A stretch of 64,000 bases of DNA from contig JAXMEB010000002.1 in the NCBI GenBank assembly GCA_046348545.1, positions 758,969 through 822,968 of the forward strand, given 5' to 3'. Below are positions 61,539 through 64,000 of the stretch, one piece after another (position 1 is the first letter of the stretch; the number at the start of each line of letters is the position of its first letter). Under the pieces are notes generated by a model that did not search any database, was not told the origin of the DNA, and was given only the letters and a program-made list of their open reading frames with translations. This stretch comes from JAXMEB01 sp046348545 (lineage in GTDB: Bacteria > Pseudomonadota > Gammaproteobacteria > Berkiellales > Berkiellaceae). Made by a program: the position numbers and the translations under genes.

Positions 61539-62373
61539 CTTGTTTACCTTTTCCAAGGCAAAATGACTCAAATTCCAGGTAAGCATGTGGCTCGAGATTT
61601 TCTTTTGCGAGCGCCAAGATGCTATTGCCAGATAAGTCTTGAGCATCCAATCTAAGATTAGCTTTCATTAAGGCCTGCGTTGTTGCTTTCAAGGTTGAAA
61701 TATCAATCAGAGCATTCGTGACAGCAACGTGAAGGGGATTGCGTCCTAAATGGTTGACCAAAGTGGCTTGTGCGTTTTTTCGAAGTAATAATTTGATTAA
61801 ATCAGCGCGACCTTGTTCTGCTGCAAGATGAAGCGGTGAATCACCATTAAAGTTAAGTGCATTGATGGGGGCACCTGAGAGTAGCAACAATACAAGAGTC
61901 GTTTGTGAGCTACTTTGAGCGGCTTCATGTAAGGCTGTGTTTCCAACATGATTACGAAGTGTGACATCGGGTTTATACGCTAGCAAAGCGTCTACCAATG
62001 TCTCATCAGACCATCTAGCCGCAATATGTAATGGACTTTCAGCGTCCTCATTTTGAACATTAATATCCGCATGGCTAGCGTTTAATAAATGAATCATCTC
62101 GATTTGGTTGCTGATCACGGCTTCATGCAGTGCGGTATTACCATAATCGTTATGTACATTAACTAAGGCACCTTTTCTCAGCAACAGAGCAGCTATTTCA
62201 GTGCGACCAGCACTCGCAGCAATATGTAGTAAGGTATCGCCAAATCGGTCTTTTGCTTTGATCAACTGAGGTGTGACTGATCGTTCAAGCTTATCTAAAT
62301 CGCCAATGAGAATGAAATCCATAGTGATATGAAGGCCCTCATCATGATGAAAGCTAGAGGTTGAGTGTTTCAT
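61525..62373 (-). CDS. Ankyrin-repeat protein
   Basis: 282 residues with six or seven consecutive ankyrin repeats (residues 25-250), for example FGDTLLHIAASAGRTEIAAL, GNTALHEAVISNQIEMIHLL and GDSPLHLAAEQGRADLIKLL. No signal peptide or membrane helix. Likely a protein-binding scaffold or effector. Confidence 0.92.
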   Translation of the reverse strand: MKHSTSSFHHDEGLHITMDFILIGDLDKLERSVTPQLIKAKDRFGDTLLHIAASAGRTEIAALLLRKGALVNVHNDYGNTALHEAVISNQIEMIHLLNASHADINVQNEDAESPLHIAARWSDETLVDALLAYKPDVTLRNHVGNTALHEAAQSSSQTTLVLLLLSGAPINALNFNGDSPLHLAAEQGRADLIKLLLRKNAQATLVNHLGRNPLHVAVTNALIDISTLKATTQALMKANLRLDAQDLSGNSILALAKENLEPHAYLEFESFCLGKGKQDAAH

Positions 62374-62544
62374 AAATATAACGCTTTGAAATTATGATAA
62401 AAAATGGATTGCTCTATTCTGACACGTGATGGGAAAAGCCTCAAACAAAAAAATTTAAGACCTATTATCAACCATGACGTTGCATTACACGAGATTGGTC
62501 ATACAATGAAATTAGGACGAATAACACAACTAGGGAAGATGACT

Positions 62545-62856
62545 ATGAATCAGGACTGTTCTAGTAAAACCTCTTTGAGTGCTTGTGCGCTTGGTATGGC
62601 ACTTGGTATCTCTTGGGGCTTGGGCGTGATGCTATTAGCATTAATGAGTTGGCTCGGCGGTGGTTGGGGTAATGCATTGGTCACATCGCTTGGCTCTTTG
62701 TATGTTGGTTATCAAGCTACTGGGGTAGGCAGTATCATCGGTCTTGTGTGGGGTTTCGCGGATGGCTTTATTACAGGCCTTGTCATCGCTTGTATTTATA
62801 ACTTTATACTGTGTCGTTGCCGTTGTAAAAGCTGCTGCCCAAGCAAAAAGGCTTAG
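62545..62856 (+). CDS. Holin-like small membrane protein
   Basis: 103 residues from ATG at 62545. Three hydrophobic segments (MALGISWGLGVMLLALMSWL, TGVGSIIGLVWGFADGFITG and LVIACIYNFIL) end in a cysteine/arginine tail (CRCRCKSCCPSKKA). The pattern GALGI-W-LG...YVGYxxTxxGSIIGxVWGFxDG is that of a family annotated as bacteriophage holin in Legionellales genomes; real phage function is doubtful. The frame is also open upstream to 62404. Confidence 0.65.
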   Translation: MNQDCSSKTSLSACALGMALGISWGLGVMLLALMSWLGGGWGNALVTSLGSLYVGYQATGVGSIIGLVWGFADGFITGLVIACIYNFILCRCRCKSCCPSKKA

Positions 62857-62933
62857 TTTGCTTGAATCGACCTAAAGATGAGCAGTTGTTAGAAATGATG
62901 CTTTGTTAGCAATTGCTCATCAGAACCTCAGTT

Positions 62934-63194
62934 CGGAGTTTTTGAAGGCGCGGTTGGTTTGTAATGAGGTCATTCCGCACAGCGATAAGCGCACAAAGTG
63001 CGCAGCGTGTGATGCGGAATCTAGTATTCACGCGGCCTTGGCCGCTTATGCGATTCAGCCTTTAAAAATATCAGCAATCAAATGATTAGCTGAGATTTGA
63101 TAAAATTCTGGATCCCGCATCAGACGCTACACACTTTGTGTGTTGACCGCTGTGCGGGATGACGATATATCCCCAAAAACCCCGAACTGGGGTT
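62934..63194. mobile_element. Deleted, non-coding derivative of the IS982-like element (MITE)
   Basis: AACCTCAGTTCGGAGTTTTT at the left and, reversed, AACCCCAGTTCGGGGTTTTT at the right. The left 100 bases match 22346-22455, and the rest matches 24510-24681, including the last 20 codons of the transposase remnant (AAYAIQPLKISAIK). The whole middle is deleted. No clear target duplication. Confidence 0.8.
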
Positions 63195-63254
63195 ACACAA
63201 AGTCCATGCTTTACGTGATACTGCCCGATATCACTTGCTTGATAACCGTCAATC

Positions 63255-63382
63255 TATACCCACAACAGTTGATTTTTCGGGTAGGCGCCGAGCGTTCGAG
63301 ACGCAGGAGTGTACACAAAGTACATGACTGCGATGAGAATCGCGAAGGCAACAACCCCGAAAATTCAGCTGTGAAGGGTATA
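63255..63382 (+). repeat. Palindromic interspersed element, copy 7
   Basis: 128 bp, TATACCCACAACAGTTGATT to GCTGTGAAGGGTATA, nearly the same as copy 5. The internal segment GTTCGAGACGCAGGAGTGTA is identical to copy 1. One frame stays open across it. Confidence 0.92.
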
Positions 63383-63800
63383 TCCAGTTCGCGATAAGTC
63401 ATACTCACTTCCTCCTGCATGTCTAGCCTCCTTGCCAGAGCTCGGTGTTAACTACACTTATAGCTCTAACTAGCTGTTTTTGCAGGACATCTCTAACTTG
63501 CTCAACCGGACATTTCTAAATTGCCGCTACACGCTACACAACACTCTGTTAGGGCAAAGTAGAGATGTCCTGTATATGGCAAGATAGAAATGTCCGCTGA
63601 AGATAATCTCAGGTTAGCATAATGATGTTAATTTGAAACGTTGATATCTGCTGTCATGTGTGATTTCTGGGATAAAGACTGCTTAACTTCCGCGTACGCC
63701 AAAGGCCTTGGAACGGACACGCCGGCTAAAGCCTTGTCGGTCCCCTTTTGATAAATGAGAGGTGAGCGCTATACCAAAGCATAGGTGCGAACAGAGGGAT

Positions 63801-64000
63801 TTAGCGATGCATGGGGGAGAAGTGAGTTGGATGCCAACACGCCTTCTCAAGTCGTTTGATTTTATTGAGATAGCTATTGACGCCTTTACGACTTAAAAGC
63901 TGGTCAACGTGTAGATGATTCTTGTAGACTTCAAAATGAAGTGACTGGTTTTTGTAAAGGATTTTAATCTTGCCAGATAGCCCTTCACAAACTGTCACCT
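63801..64000 (-). CDS. Transposase C-terminal part (continues past window)
   Basis: The minus-strand frame is open to the window edge and reads GLSGKIKILYKNQSLHFEVY, the last beta domain of integrase-type transposases (IS481/ISNCY kind), ending at a stop at 63801. The upstream part is outside the window. The bases 63510-63595 hold GGACATTTCTA and TAGAAATGTCC repeats typical of ends of such elements. Confidence 0.5.
   Translation of the reverse strand, partial: VTVCEGLSGKIKILYKNQSLHFEVYKNHLHVDQLLSRKGVNSYLNKIKRLEKACWHPTHFSPMHR

Noticed and set aside
63140..63397. Open frame across repeat copy 7 and the MITE end
   Set aside because: Repeat-derived frame without a ribosome site and without homology beyond the element.

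Overview
The window reads as chromosome of an AT-rich gammaproteobacterium, most likely a host-associated member of the Legionellales/Berkiellales type. The reasons are the order uvrY-uvrC-pgsA followed by tRNA-Gly, tRNA-Cys and tRNA-Leu, a complete cbb3 oxidase operon, ankyrin-repeat proteins, a DUF2608-type HAD protein, several gene remnants, and many small interspersed repeats. This placement is inference; no 16S gene or other firm marker lies in the window.

Layout. 1-11.5 kb is accessory: a methyltransferase and two aminoglycoside-phosphotransferase-like kinases, a MerR/TipA-type regulator with a MerR-type promoter, a cyclase, an ABC exporter, and a small operon of a YheO-like PAS regulator, an aminotransferase and a class I amidotransferase. 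11.6-15.2 kb is core (uvrY, uvrC, pgsA, three tRNAs). 15.3-24.9 kb is accessory again: two related membrane proteins, an Hsp70-like ATPase, an adenosine-deaminase-like protein, a candidate class II microcin with a double-glycine leader, a secreted DJ-1 protein, and a wreck of gene fragments where an IS66-like element sits inside an older IS982-like element.

26.6-33.5 kb is the most interesting region: a compact thiazole/oxazole-modified peptide (TOMM, streptolysin-S-like RiPP) cluster. It has two cysteine-rich precursor peptides, an E1-like leader-binding protein, a SagB-type dehydrogenase, a YcaO cyclodehydratase, a large TPR protein of unknown role and a MATE exporter. The first precursor is followed by a strong hairpin terminator; the hairpin behind the second has been split by a repeat element.

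34.1-42 kb is ccoNOQPGHIS plus a SafE-like membrane protein, followed by rlmJ. rlmJ carries an in-frame insertion of the interspersed repeat (about 51 codons). 43-64 kb is mainly housekeeping and hypothetical genes: UspA, a haem-motif protein, riboflavin synthase, Hsp20 with a good sigma-32 promoter, RNA 2',3'-cyclic phosphodiesterase, coaX, a GldA/F/G-type ABC system with a DUF4340 protein, PAP2 phosphatase, kbl-tdh, a putative papain-fold protein, an ankyrin protein and a holin-like protein. It ends in repeat and transposase debris.

A family of palindromic elements, 95-199 bp long with ends near TATACCC/GGGTATA, occurs seven times (62, 6974, 10626, 17205, 30013, 42691, 63255). One copy adjoins a truncated gene, one splits a hairpin, and one is translated inside rlmJ.
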